Below, piece by piece: positions 28,301-41,999 of a stretch of 64,000 nucleotides of DNA (positions are counted from its first letter, which is position 1; the number at the start of each line of letters is the position of its first letter). The notes under the pieces were generated by a model. That model had not been told where the DNA came from. It worked only from the letters and a program-made list of their open reading frames with translations, and made no database searches. The translations under genes and the position numbers were made by a program. The stretch spans positions 633,336 through 697,335 of the forward strand of contig NW_001799399.1 in the NCBI RefSeq assembly GCF_000165425.1. Reading direction: 5' to 3'. Source of the DNA: Paramecium tetraurelia (lineage: Eukaryota > Ciliophora > Oligohymenophorea > Peniculida > Parameciidae).

Positions 28301-31300
28301 GGTTATGGCTGGTGGATCAAAACTAATCTCTAAAATATTGCTACCTCCTCCATTAGTTGTGTGCTTAAAATTAGCTCCGAAGGATTCCATTTATTGTTCA
28401 TAGACTATCACTGAACCAGTAAATATATTTTTGACTACCCCATTGTTGTCTATTAATTAAATAGTGACAGGGAGTAAACCATAAGTGGTAATTTTAACTG
28501 TCTAGACTAAAAGATAGAATTCTTGTTAAATTGTGCTTGGGTCAATGCCTGTAATTTCCAATTTATCTGTACCTGCTACATTGCATAAAGGAGTTCCTGC
28601 AGATGAACCTTCTGCAATTGATATTGAACATGAACCAGAACCACTTATCATCCCTTCAATAAATACGTAAAGTTTAAAATTGGTTGTATCCATCGTGGAA
28701 ATAGAGGGAAGTTAGAAATGTAAATCATTATCCACATTTTTAACTCCTGGTTTCAATATTATTGACAATATTGATTATGAAGATGTAACTGAAGCGAAAT
28801 TTTATGATGATATGATAGACACTGGTGTCTTCACATCCCAAGATGGCTTAAGGGTATCTGGAGATATTTCATAACCATTATATCTATTTTTCAAGGAGAA
28901 TGTAAATGTGACAACACCTGATGCTCCAATAGTAGAGGGCAAATACCCATAAACATCGAACTTAATAGTTGTTTAGGCTTTTAAGTATGAAGATAATAAG
29001 GTGAAAGTGGTTATCGATCCTGCTGCATTTGTGTAGGTGACTGATGTTATTCCTCCTGATTTTAATTCTATTCTCTATACCTAAAACCTTGTTGGATCTG
29101 TATCTAAAATCAGTTGTCCCCCCATTGGAATATTGTGACCACAAGTGTAAACAAGTTCAAATTTATAAAATGAATATGGGAAGTATCTCGCTGCTGTTGC
29201 ATCAGCTACATACAAGGATCCTGCTGAAGCAGCCGTATATGGGAGAGTGGGATTAGATGCAGGGCTATAGGAACCACACACCCTTGTTAAACATGCATAA
29301 ACTTAAAATGCCAAATTTGTATAAGTTGTGACTGCGCTATACACTTAATTGATATTAGCCAATACAATATTTTGATTTAAAGTGCAAGCAGTAAGACCAG
29401 TGAATCTCTGTATAATCCAATGTGCATAGATTTCCAAGACACTTGTGGTTGCACATGTTCCTCCTGTTGTAACAGTTGCACTCGATATGTCGTAATAACC
29501 AACTGGGAATCTATAGGCTACGTAAGAATATCCATCAAAAGCAGTTCCTCCAAAGTTTACACCGCTAAATGTAATTAATGTTGTTCCCTAAACCGTTGCA
29601 CTGGTTGGTGTTATTGTTGTTGTCATTGTAGAAGGATCAAGCACTAAAGGAATTACAGCATCTTCAAAATAGTATGCCTCTAATTTATTATTGTTTACAT
29701 CAGCAGTGTATAAAAAGACATCTGCTGAAGCTGCAGAAGTTGGCAAAGTTACTTATTCAATTACTATTTATAAGGGTTTCCCGCTTATATCACTAGTAAA
29801 TGATTAAATTACAATCAATGTTTGGAAAAATTCACCAGAATTCTTAAAGATTCTGCAATTCAAACCATTGTTTTATAGGTCTGAATTTATTGAATAACAT
29901 CCTGGATACAGATCACCACTGTTATAAACTGCTGATTATTAAAGATTTTCTTAGAACAACTTAGTAGTACCATCGATTGCATAATTAGGGAATGCTATTA
30001 CAATCTTACCTGATTTCGGAATTAGCACTGAATTTTTAAAGGAGAATAATAGAGCAGTTTCTGTATAACCAGTAGTTTTTATTCCTGAATTTACTATTCT
30101 CAATTATGTATATGTAAATGACTCTGTTGGTAGTATTTCAAATCTTAAATTTCCAGTGTCACCATTATCTTAGGTTAAAGTTGCTGTAAATACTCCACTA
30201 GCTCCAAACATTAACCCATGATTAATACTATTACCCCTTGAACTTATTGTAACTTTGTATTAAATGCTTGCAGCAAAAGTTACAGGTGAGACTGGCATCA
30301 ACATGATAACATCAAGAGAATTAGTTCCATAACAATATGAAAATTTATGAACAAGTCCTGTTGCTCCTTCTATCGTACAATATAAAACAGCACCTGCTGG
30401 AACAGAAACTAAAGCTAAGGCTGGAAAACTTACAGTAATTTTAGTATTAGCAGTTGGAGTTGTTTTAAAAGATAAATGAAAAGTAAAAGGAGATATTTAA
30501 TTTTTTCTTGCAACTGTTGGATCTTTTGTTTTCCAATCAAGTGTTTTAAATGATGCATAAGATTACACGTTGAAAGCAGAAGCAGCAGATGTCCATAATT
30601 CAATAGTTCTACCTGTATCCTTCCAAGCTTTGAAATTCCAAAGTGCTGGACTCAAAGCAGATGAGGAAGTTTTGCAATATGTTTCAAATATTATTTTTTC
30701 TCCCACTTTTATAGGTTCCCAACCAGTTATTGTAAGTTGAGGTCTTCCAGTAAATCCAGTAATGGTGGATGATGCAATTACACTGGTCTAAAGATTGTCA
30801 GCAGTAACAAACTTTGCATTAGTATCAGAAGTACTTAAGGAGTAATCATATGCAGTGAAACCAGAGGGCAAAAAGATGTCGATAATTGAACCATATGGTA
30901 GTGTAATTGATTATGTGGGAATGGTGATTTCTACTCGTACTCTGATTTCAGTGCTTTTTGGTATCGTAGTGTTGTCAGCATAGTCAATGGGAGTGACAAT
31001 AGTATTATATGCAGTAGCAGCCAAAGTAGGTAATAGATAATCATTAATAGCAGCATAAGTATAAATTGTAGTTATAATTCTATCCTTAACAGCATAAGCT
31101 GTGCACACAATTCCTGTTGTAGGAACCTATATGGGATTGTTACTATTTTTAAACTTCAAATTAGCTTAGGCTTAAATAGTGCTCAAGGGTTTAACAACGA
31201 TCCAATTATTGCCTTAAGATACTCTACAAACATACACAGAACCTGATTCACATTGAAGATTTTAAGGTTATGGATCGAAGTATGGTTAAGTATATTCAAA

Positions 31301-34300
31301 GATAAAGAAATCATATTCTTCAGTATTTTTTAGTTGAATTGCGGATTGCATTTTCAAATCAAAGGTGACTGATTGATCAAATAAGGTATCAGAGGACTTT
31401 GTTGGTTTTGGTAGAGTTCCAGTAGTAATAGTGTAATGCTTTAATGTCATATCATAGGAAAAGCTCTAGTCAAGTAATAAATTGCTAGCGCCATTGTAGG
31501 ATTCTAGTTTCATTTCAATGTGTTTGTCATCCCCAATAACATCAGGAGTATAGAATTGATCGATATCGAATTCATAATATTTATCAGTTCCTGTGAATGG
31601 AGGACTAATAACTCTGGAAAAGAGTTCTTGGTATCCTGTTGTAAATGATGGATCAACATTCAATGAGCCAATCCACCCTTGTATTAAAATGTATGCTGGT
31701 TATCCATAGACCCTATTGCCTAGATATAATTTGCAATCCAAAACTGTGGAGGGAGGAAACCCATTTCTGGCATAGCATTAAATTGAATCGCCATCCTTTT
31801 TACCAGTCCCTAAATCATCCTAATACAGAAATTCTGATTCCTCAGAGAGAGTTGGAAATGATAATTTTAAGTAACCTCCTCCAAAAGTCCCTGTTGAAAT
31901 AGGTACAGAAGTTACAGGATTGAATCTACACAACCATCATATTCTTCGATTTCACATTAGTGATCAAGGAGACACATTCAAAATACTTAAATGCCTACTT
32001 TTATGGAACAAAGATATCACTATGTTTTAATTCAAGAGTTGTATAAATATCAAAAGTATAAGTATTCATAGCTGGCAATTAGAACCCTCTACTTCCATCA
32101 GCTGAATTCTAAGTATCAATTATGACTCTATATAAAGTATCCTTTTTGATTTTTGTACTCAAAGGTGTGTACATTGATAAGATTCTCGTACTTTTGTCAT
32201 ACAAACATTTCTCAGCAGGCAAGAAGTTATCATTATGATTATCAAACCATGGTGAATCATCCCATAAACAAAGATATTAAGAACATCTAACCTTATTGAA
32301 AAGAATTGGAAATTTGATAAACAGTATATCACCTGCTGCGAGATCATTCTATAAATTGATTCTGAATTCTATGCTTCCATACAAAGTAGTTCTTCCTCTT
32401 ACTCTGCTTCTATAAGGTGTATCCCAATATTCAATATTAGTTTATGCAGTCAAAGCAGGTGTTGCAGTATCTCCATATGTAATCAATTTATTTAGTGGAC
32501 TTTCATTCAAATACCAAGTCTTAAAGTCCCAGTGTTCAGTAATCGTCACTGTGTTATCAGGATTTTCCATTCTGACTTTTATTATTATTTTTCCAGGACC
32601 AATGAATTTGTTGAACCCAGTAATTAGAAGTTGACTATTGGCTCCATCGTATGCACATTCGAATCCCACTTTAGATAATACTGATCCACTTGCAACATCA
32701 TTTCTACATCCATTTTCTCTTATCGTAAGTCCTGTCGGTATTTTGATTGTTATTGCTCCAGTTGTAGGTATGTTTTTTGGGTTTGTGACTGTAATAGTGT
32801 AATCTGTTATTGCTTCATAGAAACACAAAGTGCAAGTAACAGCTGGAGTGACTGCAACTGCATTTAAAACTTATGTAAAATCAATCTTGTAAACATATAC
32901 TAATTTAGATCGAGTGAAGACATAAATCTTGATTGGTGGATCAGATGTTGCTACAAGTACCTTGAAGGGTGGTGTTTTAATTGTCACGGAACCAGATTAT
33001 AAAGAGTCTGCTGTGATTCCACTATCTGGGTACAACCCTATGTATGGACCCAATGGATAAGAATAACAGATATTACCAGCCGGGAAGGAACATGTAATTA
33101 GGCCATAAGGTAAATCCCAATTTGGAGGTATTTCAAACAAAATCATATCTGCTCCTCCACCCATGTTGTAATCTTTGCTTCCATATTACAATGATAGTGT
33201 TGCGACTGTATCAATTGTAGCAACAGAGAATGTAGGATTAACTGCTGCTGCCCACACATTTTATAAATCATCTTAGACCAATGCTGGTATGTCAACTGCC
33301 AATTTATTGAAACCAGGCTATTCTTTAGTCCTTCCAAAGGTTCCATTAATTAAATCATAATCAGATGATAATATGAGTTCACTTGTACCCGTAATAGCAT
33401 CAGTTTTTTAGACTTGAAGTGTAATCTTAGTTAATTCATAAGTTGAATTAGGATTGAAAATGTTTGGCAAATGTATCTCTCCATTTGTATTTACATTGAT
33501 TTGATCAAAATCAGTGATAATTACTTTGGTAGGATTTGGATAACTACCATAAAACAGTCGACATTTTAGTTAAGTAGCGCCAGGTAATAAAGTGAAACCA
33601 TCTTAAATGCAAGGTAATTATGTTCTGTGAGGCAGTCCAGTTCCTAAATCTTATTCAAATCCATTTGTGAAAGTTGGCCAAATGGTTCTATGGAAGAGAA
33701 CTATAATTGAAATTGGATCAGGATTATCTGAAGGTGGAATTGTTATAGTATTTGTAAAATATAGTCTAAACACTGACATTCCCTAAAGTGTTGCAGAGGG
33801 AGTAACAGGATCATAACCAACTTTGTTTGCAGACCAAACCCAAAATACTCTGAATTTAGGAGGATCTATTGTCATTACCTTTCTAATAAATTAATTTGTT
33901 CCTGTATTAACAGTTTCAATTTTTAATTTGTATGTTCCAGCTTTGTTGTGATGTAATCCTTCTTAATAAGTTGATGAATAATCTGCTCCTCTTGTACTAA
34001 TCATAACTAAGTGTTCTTGATTGGCTATCATTCCCTATGTTAAAGGCATAGCCATTGTTATAACACCACCTGCCCAATCGCAAAATCTAGCTAAATGACC
34101 ATCCAATCTGCAATGAGGATAAGCTCCTTATGGCATTGAAACAGCAGTAGTATTGAAGGTAAATACTAATCGAGGAGCTGTATTAGTTGTGTAATCAGGA
34201 ATATTATGATTTGTTTTTACATGCATATAGAACTCCCCCCTTGTTCCTTCTCTTGCCTTATCATTAATAATTATGAAGTCCATCCATTCTAATTTTGGTG

Positions 34301-37300
34301 GAAAACGCTTAGGACCAGTGATATCGATTCCATTTAATACAGGGTTAGGTGGATAGGCAGTATTATAAAAATTGTCTACATTTGAAGCAGTTGATGTTGG
34401 AACAGTGGCATCAAAATAGGTTTATATTCGAATAGGATTAGCAGTAGTAGAAGCCAATCCAGTTTTACCTCTGAATGATAAAGTAAATTTAGTTAGGACT
34501 GGAATCTCATTAAATTTTGTTAATTGATAATATTTTGTTCCACTTACATCCACTAAATTACATTCATGAGTGTGTCCTAATCTTTTAGGTGGACTTGTAA
34601 CTCCTGACCAGACTTCGCATGTCGTTGTATAATCTACCAATCCATTCTATACTTCTAATTCAACAAGACCATTTGCTGGAATTTTGTGGCATGTGGTAAA
34701 TGTTGCTCTGAAAATGATCCAAGAATCAAAATCCATATCTACAACCTAAGATCTATCGGCATTCATTCCCACAGCTGTTTTTGGTAAAATGTCAAATTGA
34801 GGTGGACCCAATATGCCACCATCAATAAATATGTTTGATGTTGGGAAAGTGATTCTCTTCATTTTTCTGTTTTGATTCCAGTATATCAATTTTATATCAA
34901 TTCCAGGAGTATAAATTATGGGATTATATATGTTTGACAATTACACTGGACCATTTGCTGCTACGTTTCCAGAATTAACTATGATGAAATAATAATACTC
35001 TCCTGTGAGAAAGTGATCAATTAAATAAACAGTACCTTGAGGACTAGTGGCTGTGACTCCAAACTAATTGGGAAATCTAGTTTTATCTGTAAACTTAATT
35101 AATATGTGATCTGGGGTTTAATTTGCGCAATAAGGATAGTTAGTAGTACCTGTATTGCATGCTGTTATCACTTCTGTATGCTAAAATTACAATGTCCATG
35201 TTGTTAATTCGCAAATTTATTTTCTTGTTGATAAAAATGTTGCTGAAAGTGTTAGATCTTATACATCTTTTGCCAATGTTGGAGGACTAACAGTTACATC
35301 CTTATAAACATCTCCCTGTTTAATAAATCCTACTGATTATTTTAGGTAATTCATCATATAAGGCTCATCTAATTCTGTTGTCCAAGCAGATGATACTGTA
35401 ACAAAACATTACATATCATAAGCTGTACAGGATTTAACATTTGGTATTACAACAAACACATTTGTTCCTGTGTTTACTTTTGAACTGAATCCTCTTACTT
35501 ATAAAATTGCGTATTTTCTAGTAGTTCCTCCTGAGAAAACCCAGCATTGAATATTAGGATGACTTGCTCTGATACTTACATAACATGGTATTCTCTTTTT
35601 CCCATCATTTCCTAATCCGAATCCAAGATCATTTGGCCATGCAGCAGATGACTCATAAGTTGAATTTACTGTGCTCATATTGAAATTAATTGCCCCTTCA
35701 TATGGAATTGGTAACATTACAAGCACATTTGAATAGCATACCATATCAGCATCCACTTGATCAACGGATGTACATTTTATGTAAGTGGTTGGTGCAATAA
35801 ATTAATCCGCTGCTATTTCCATTGTATATAAATCTTATTCTAATGGTGTTTAATCAAATGTGTTATATACACCATCATTAAATGTTAACACTCTGAAATC
35901 AAACCTTCCTGGGATTGGAGTGATCTAAGAAACAGCTACTGAAATTGGTAAATCGCAATTACCAAGTCCTGAGTTTGGATCATATTTCAAATAGTTTGTA
36001 GATGTTGCAGTTTTAAAACTGAACCTTTATAAGTAATAATTGCAAGTTGCTGCTATTTCTGCTCCAAAATTACAAGTAGGTGTGCTGCCAACAACATTCC
36101 AACCATTGAAGTATTATCCGCTCATTCTCCACCATAATGGGATCTAAAAGTAGATACTGCCATAACTTGTTGGTGAAGTAGTTAATTTTAATTATTTGCT
36201 AGGCATAGGGTATAATCGGAAATCCAATGGTCCGGTCTTATCCAAAGAAATATTTTGCATTTATTTATATAAATCTATTGCAACAAAGTAAGGACTCTAA
36301 ATCTAGGATATCTGAATAGATCCAGCTTCAACATTTTGATCGATTCCTTTGTAATTACTACTTGTCCCACTTACAACTGGAACTTTCCCGAAAGTAGAAT
36401 ATGTGTAAATTTGACAGTATTAGTACAATTTTGAAATTGAAGGATTGACAGCGTAAATTTTAAGAGTAATTTCTTAAGGTGAGAACGATGCAAAATCTGT
36501 TATTGTTATTTTCTGGCCGCTAGTTACACATGATATTGGGGTTGTTCCATTTTGAGATAATCCAGATATAATTCTACAAGTTGGATCCAAAGTAAAACCA
36601 TCAGGAATGATGTAATCGATTCTTCCAGTGTAAGGAATTTTGTTTTGTGGAGTGAATTTAATTGTGTAATCAATTCTTAAATTTTAATTTAAAGGAGCGC
36701 CAGCAATAGATGGATTAATAATCTAGCCAGGAGTGATATTTGTAACACCAACGTTGAAGTATTCAATTACTGTATTGACTAAAGGTTCTAATGTTTCGAA
36801 GATGAATGGATCTGAATCTCCTGATGCAGAAGGATTTATAACATTCTTCAGTTTCACTTTATGTTATCCTTTAGGCAAGGCTGCATCTATGGCACTAAAA
36901 TAAATTCTTCTTCCTTCTACTTGACAATTTAGATTTTATAAAGTATCTACTAAAACGCATTCAACATTAGATATATCGAATCCTTCAGCTATTTCAGCCC
37001 TAAACCAACTTCCTTTAATTAAATCTATTGTTGTAGTAAACTAAATCACGTAATTCGTAACATAACCTCCTAATTTTGAACCATCATTTATTATTTGACC
37101 TTCAGAAGCTAATTGATTTTAATATATGCATACCTATTGTATGTTTCTTGTAAACTGGTGCAAAGCCAACTGTACCAAAATTTAAATTTTAGTCCACTGG
37201 AACAGTATCCCTTAAAGTTATTATTTGAAGATAGCCGCTCGATTTCCCTCCTAATCCTACTGGATTTTTGTTATATTTTATTCTGACTTTCTAGCTACCA

Positions 37301-37739
37301 GCATTAAGAGGTTCTGAACCGAAAAATATTGTAATTGTTCTGTTGCTAATTGTATAGTAGTTTGTTGCTGGTATAGTCACCGCTGGCTCCACATAAGGTA
37401 TGCATGTCGTTGTAGTTGAAAATGTGTATTCGATGTAGCATTCCTTATCAATATTCGTAGCCTAGTGATATATTATTAGAAGTTCCTTACTGCCATAACA
37501 TCATCTTATAAAAGACGCAACTATGTTCCATCAAATTCCTAAGGGAATGTAATTTATAATCTTCCATTTGAAGAAATTCTTGTGCTCACAGATAAGAAAA
37601 TATCGTAAAAAGTATAAGCATCTTCATTATTTCTGTAAGGTACTATTGGATTAGCACGATCAGGGTAAATGAAATCTAAAATATAATAAAATTGAAGACC
37701 TGCTATGATTTCTGTAATAATTGCAAAAAGTAAAATCAT
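16335..37739 (-). CDS. Giant secreted modular protein of about 7,100 residues
   Basis: Start ATG at 37737-37739, stop TGA at 16335-16337, a span of 21.4 kb. The N-terminus MILLFAIITEIIAGLQF is a signal peptide. The rest is a long series of beta-strand-rich modules of about 120-160 residues. A typical module runs: a strand ending in P-x-G, a strand of the form I-x-I-x-F/I-P, a first Cys 8-15 residues on, a second Cys 15-25 residues later, then strands ending near N-P. Examples are GSTIQIQFPTDTYPSG, GRIDYIIPDGFTLDPTC and GAITIKIPTGLTIRENGC. Two paired cysteines per module suggest one disulfide each. Short introns (25-29 nt) were placed near both ends. The C-terminus has no clear membrane segment. 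I recognise no named family; a surface-coat or matrix role is inference. I translated the 5' end, the 3' end and many internal samples, not every codon; one frame problem lies near 31.95 kb. Confidence 0.75.
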
Positions 37740-37971
37740 ATTAAAAATAATTAAATAATCATCCCTATTCTCCCTGCCTAATATTAACCACACATCAGAT
37801 TTTAACAAACACACACAAATAAGGAGTACTTAATTAATAACAATTACTTTAAACAAGAGTAATTTCTAAATTAAATTAATCCTTAATAAACCCTACTCTC
37901 CTATACTTTTTTAAAAAATTTTCTTTAATAATTATAAACATCATTAAGAAATAAATTTATTATTATTATTA
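37740..37971. promoter_or_regulatory. Divergent intergenic region upstream of the giant gene
   Basis: 232 bp separate the start codons of the giant gene (minus) and the next gene (plus). The strip is almost pure A/T with short ATT runs just before 37971. Both promoters must lie here; no defined element was recognised. Confidence 0.4.
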
Positions 37972-38820
37972 ATGTAAAAAAATGTCATTTTAAATTACTT
38001 ATAAAATGGTTCTTCATTTTATCCTTTTGGAGATGAGCCTTCACAAAATGATATGAGTTTTGATCCTTTCATTCCATTTCAAAAAGAAAGAGATAAAACA
38101 GGGAAATTGATTAAGAATACAGATTCAAATTTTGTGAAAATCAAAAAGAATACGTAATAATATTATACTGACCACTCATATTCCAACATCGATTTACTAA
38201 ATTCTAATAAACTTAACACTGAAATAGATTAATCAAAATAAATTCCTTTGATAGAACCTATTATGTAATTACCTTTAATACATAAACCTCAATTATAAAT
38301 ATCAACTTAGGCTATTTCAACTTCTAAGTATACCTTAAATTAGAATTTAATTGAAATAGGCTTATAATTGAAAAAATTGAAAAAAAAATCTTCTCTTTAA
38401 AAGGTCTCACTGTTAAGCAGAAAAACCAAGTCTTTGGCTTTTTAAATACCATCTCTTGGAATTTATGATCCAATTCCTTATTCTAAACACTTGCCAAATA
38501 TTCAAATCAAATCAAAAAAAGCAAGGCAATAAATAGAGGAAATTTCTCCAAAAATCTTAATATCAATTCCTCCTGTGTAGAAAAGTAAAAAGAATGATTT
38601 TGAAATGATGTTTGCAAAATAAATGGCCTCTATTAAACGATAAGTGGATTATGAAATGTAAAGAAATCCTAACTAATTGTTTAAAGTAGAAAAATTTGAT
38701 ATATAACAAAATTTAGATCTAGAAGAGGCTGATTAACTAAAAAACCGTATGAAAAGATATTTTTAAAGCGTTAAAGATAGCTTTATAAAAATAAAAAATT
38801 TGATGAACATCAAAAAATGA
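37972..38820 (+). CDS. Unrecognised soluble basic protein
   Basis: A single uninterrupted frame runs from ATG 37972 to TGA 38818-38820, 282 residues, with TAA/TAG as Gln. The N-terminal third is acidic and polar (PFGDEPSQNDMSFDPFIPFQ). The middle is rich in Lys, Ser, Ile, Leu and Gln. The C-terminal third (from about FEMMFAKQMASIKRQVDYEM) is charged and helical, with coiled-coil character. There is no signal peptide or membrane span, and no family was recognised. A second ATG lies 10 bases further on in another frame but closes within 30 codons, so the start at 37972 is preferred. It is divergent from the giant gene. Confidence 0.65.
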
Positions 38821-39923
38821 ATATTTTAAATTTAAGTATTTTAATCAAGATATATCAAATTGTGACTTCTAAAGGTGTAATTCTAACATAAAACAATATC
38901 TAAATAGTTAAAAAATATCAAATTGTGCAATTATAAATAATTTTGTATCTTTTCTGTCAATTACAAAAAATTATTTTTTTAATTATAGTTTATTTACATT
39001 TTAATTAAAATTAATCAGATGAATCAAAATAATCCTTAATTTAACAATATACTATTCGCTATGAAAATTATACTTCTTTGAATAATGTTTCTCTATTATC
39101 CTTAGCCTTTTGTTTTTAAGACTAGAAAGATCAGATAAGAAATGTTTACTGACGCTTATATTTTTTATTAAAGATGATTGGTTTAGGTCTATGTGGTTAG
39201 AAAAGAGTATATTTATGGAGTCTCCTAGCGAAGGGAGACAAAGTAATTAATCTTTATTCAATTAGGATTAAATAGTAATTCTAATAATGAATCAATTCAT
39301 TGTTTAATTAGAAAATGAATTATTATTTTCAGAAGTATCATTATCGTTATTCTTATTCTGGATACTCCTTATTATTAATAGAGCTAATAGTTTAATTTTG
39401 AAATAATCCTAAAAAACTGACTTAAGGTAGTAAATAGTTGTACTTATTTTTTGTAGAATGAAATAATACTTATTTTATTGAAATAATCGTAACAATTCAA
39501 CAGAAATTTGGGTGTAAAGTTAAAAAGTTTTTGAATTTGAAAACTAAAAAATATAATTATAAATACAATTGAGAGAAATTGCGAATTTTTTTTTTTGAGT
39601 AATTATATATATATAATTGTTATTATTTTAATGGTTTATTATTTATTCAGTTTTTTTATTTATGAAATTTCTTAGAATTATTCGTTAGTATCTTGAGAAT
39701 ATATTTTTCGATAGATTATTATAAATTACAATTATCATATCTTATAAATAAATTTAATTTCTCTGATAAAAAAATTAAATAGTTACATCATTTGTAATAC
39801 TAAAAATATATAATTAAAAATCTTTAGCATTATTGAAATTTCGAAATATTGTGTCTTTATTCTCGATAATAATCATAGATTATGTTTCTTTATAATACTT
39901 AATATATTTTAAAATCAAATTTA
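38821..39923. other. Long AT-rich region without a confident gene
   Basis: About 1.1 kb lies between a plus-strand stop and a minus-strand stop, so this is a convergent interval and unusually long for this genome. A TGA-free plus frame of about 170 codons covers roughly 38.96-39.49 kb but has no sensible start or motif; frames that long are expected now and then when TGA is the only stop. The centre holds a small G/C-rich hairpin at 39220-39239. From 39540 onward the sequence is nearly pure A/T, including (TA)n at about 39606-39617. Confidence 0.45.
39220..39239. other. Perfect 6-bp inverted repeat (hairpin) in AT-rich spacer
   Basis: GTCTCC and GGAGAC, separated by the 8-base loop TAGCGAAG, form a perfect 6-bp stem that stands out because its surroundings are very A/T-rich. 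It could be part of a small RNA or a chance palindrome. No polymerase III boxes or other support were found. Confidence 0.35.
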
Positions 39924-41999
39924 TCAAAAATTTAAAATGTCTATATAATTAGCAATTTCTTATAAAATTTTTTGGTTGTTATTACTTCTCTAAGAATTCT
40001 ATTCTTAATTAGTCTATTAGCTAAACTGTGGTTTAGGGATGATTTTAATTAATCCTTTGTTTTGTTAAGCTTACGAATTATTCTATTAACTAAATTTATT
40101 TTCTAAATAGGACAGCAATTTCATTCCAATTGAAATATGTATAATTTTAAAATTATAATTAGAGAATTCAGCATATCTTATCTAAAAGTGTAAATTTTCA
40201 TAAGATTATTCGTTATCAGTTAAAATTAATAATTGAATTTGCTTTTTTTTTAAATGTAATTTGTCTTTCAAGGAATCTAATAAAAGTTTAAATGACTGAA
40301 ATTCGATTTTTTCAAAATCCTTATTGTTATGTATTTTGAAGTTTGTTGTAGGATTATTGTACCAATAAACCTCCATTCGCTTTTTTTGCGATATCTTAGA
40401 AAATATCTCACCATAACTTTTTAGAAATGGATCGGTATATATTTTCAATTCCTCCCTTTTATCAATTACAAAAATGAGATATTTTTCAAGAATGGATTCC
40501 TAATTGTTAAAATTAAGTAAAGGTAGGTAACTTAATTAAAAATAAGGATCTAATGGGTTCTAAATATCTAAGTCTAGAGTTGATATTTAATTGATTAATA
40601 ATTTTATTTCATTTAGGCTATTTTCAGTTTATAGCCTTTTTAAGTATCGAAAATATTCATTAATTTGAAATAATTGTTAATATTGCTCAATTGTAGAAAT
40701 ATTAAAATATTCTGAGGAAAACACTTCTTTTGACAGCTTAATTAAAGATCCTATTAATTCTTAGAGTGTTTTTTATAAAGTATTAGGAGGTAAGGCTTCC
40801 AAAACCTAAGAAATGTTCTTTATGCAATATTTAAGTATTTTAGTATATTTAAAAAAAAATTCGATTTCATATTCCTAATTTTATTTTGAATTGTTAAAAG
40901 TCAATAATATTTATAATTGGGTCTTTATATTCAGAGCAAAGTTTTGAAATTGACCTTATGATTCAGTAATTTTTGAATTATCAAGAAAATCCTTAAAATT
41001 ATTCGGGTTATCACAACTAATTAAATACTTGAACTATTCTATCTAATATTATGACGAAATGATGTCTTAATTATTATAAGCAAATTCTATTTATTCCATA
41101 ATTTTTAAAATTAAATTGACAATTTCTTGTTCTTAAGTATGTTCTGCTTTTGATTCAATGTTAATTTTTCTAACAAATTATATTGCTTGTTAAAATTCTT
41201 AAATAATCTGATCAATCTGAAGGTCTATATTGGCATAAATATTTTATATAGATTTCCGTAAAAATTACAATATAGAAATTGTTGAATTGATGCTTTCTAT
41301 TTATTGGTCCCCTATAATTATCTTTTAATCACTCCATGCTAAAAACAGTTCGTTTGATGCAATATAATTTTGAGGTTATCTTAATGTAATTGAGGTAAAC
41401 ACTTCAAAGTTGAGAAAATGCTTTTGAGGAGTCATTATTAAATTTTGACTAATTTATTGAAATGCATATTGCAATTCCTTCTTAATTTATACATAGCTTT
41501 GATAATCGGAACGGGCAATTTAAAAAAATGATTGGGTTTTGAAATCTTAATTTTAAATCGCATCCTTTAAACTATTTATTAAGGTTATTGGAAATTAATT
41601 TCCAAATGCTATACAAAGTATTTAGACTGTGAAATGTAATTTAATCTATTGGCATAATTCCATAATAGCATTAATATCAAATGGCTCTCTTCCATCTGTG
41701 ACCAATGTAATCGTTACATATTAAGTTGGAAATTCATTTTATAGCATTAATTGAAATAGTTAAGCTAGGGCCATAGTTAGATTTCCTCGTTCTTCATTTA
41801 AATATGGATGTATGCTAGTCAAATTTGTCGACCATTAATATTATATTCTTTAAGTTTCTAACAAGTATCCAAATGTTTATTCATATGCTTAAATGATATA
41901 TTTATATTCCCTATTCATAGAAGAAGTGCCATCAATAAGAGTTATTGGGATAGAAAGGACTTTTTAAATCTCTGGTGCCTAATAGAAATTAAAATTCAT
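39924..41999 (-). CDS. Von Willebrand factor A-type domain protein
   Basis: An uninterrupted frame runs from ATG 41997-41999 to TGA 39924-39926, 691 residues with no intron needed. The N-terminal 170 residues look like a vWA domain: a hydrophobic strand then IDGTSSM (a variant of the metal-site D-x-S-x-S, with Thr in the middle), later YVTITLVTDGREPF (strand plus the second acidic site), then a strand FTVQILCIAFGN. The middle is helical and rich in Gln, Ile and Leu. Near residues 545-625 a second alternating strand/helix region (KKKQIQLLILTDNE, then FKIIHISIGMKL) may be another vWA-like fold. There is no signal peptide. The role is unknown; vWA domains usually mediate metal-dependent protein binding. 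The same frame is open about 27 codons above this ATG, so the true start may be further upstream. Confidence 0.75.

Noticed and set aside
38960-39490. Plus-strand TGA-free frame of about 170 codons
   Set aside because: No ATG in a sensible place and no motif; with one stop codon and about 75% A+T, such frames are expected by chance.
39600-39625. TATATATATAATT run as a promoter or origin
   Set aside because: Such runs are common in the AT-rich spacers, and no gene start lies nearby.
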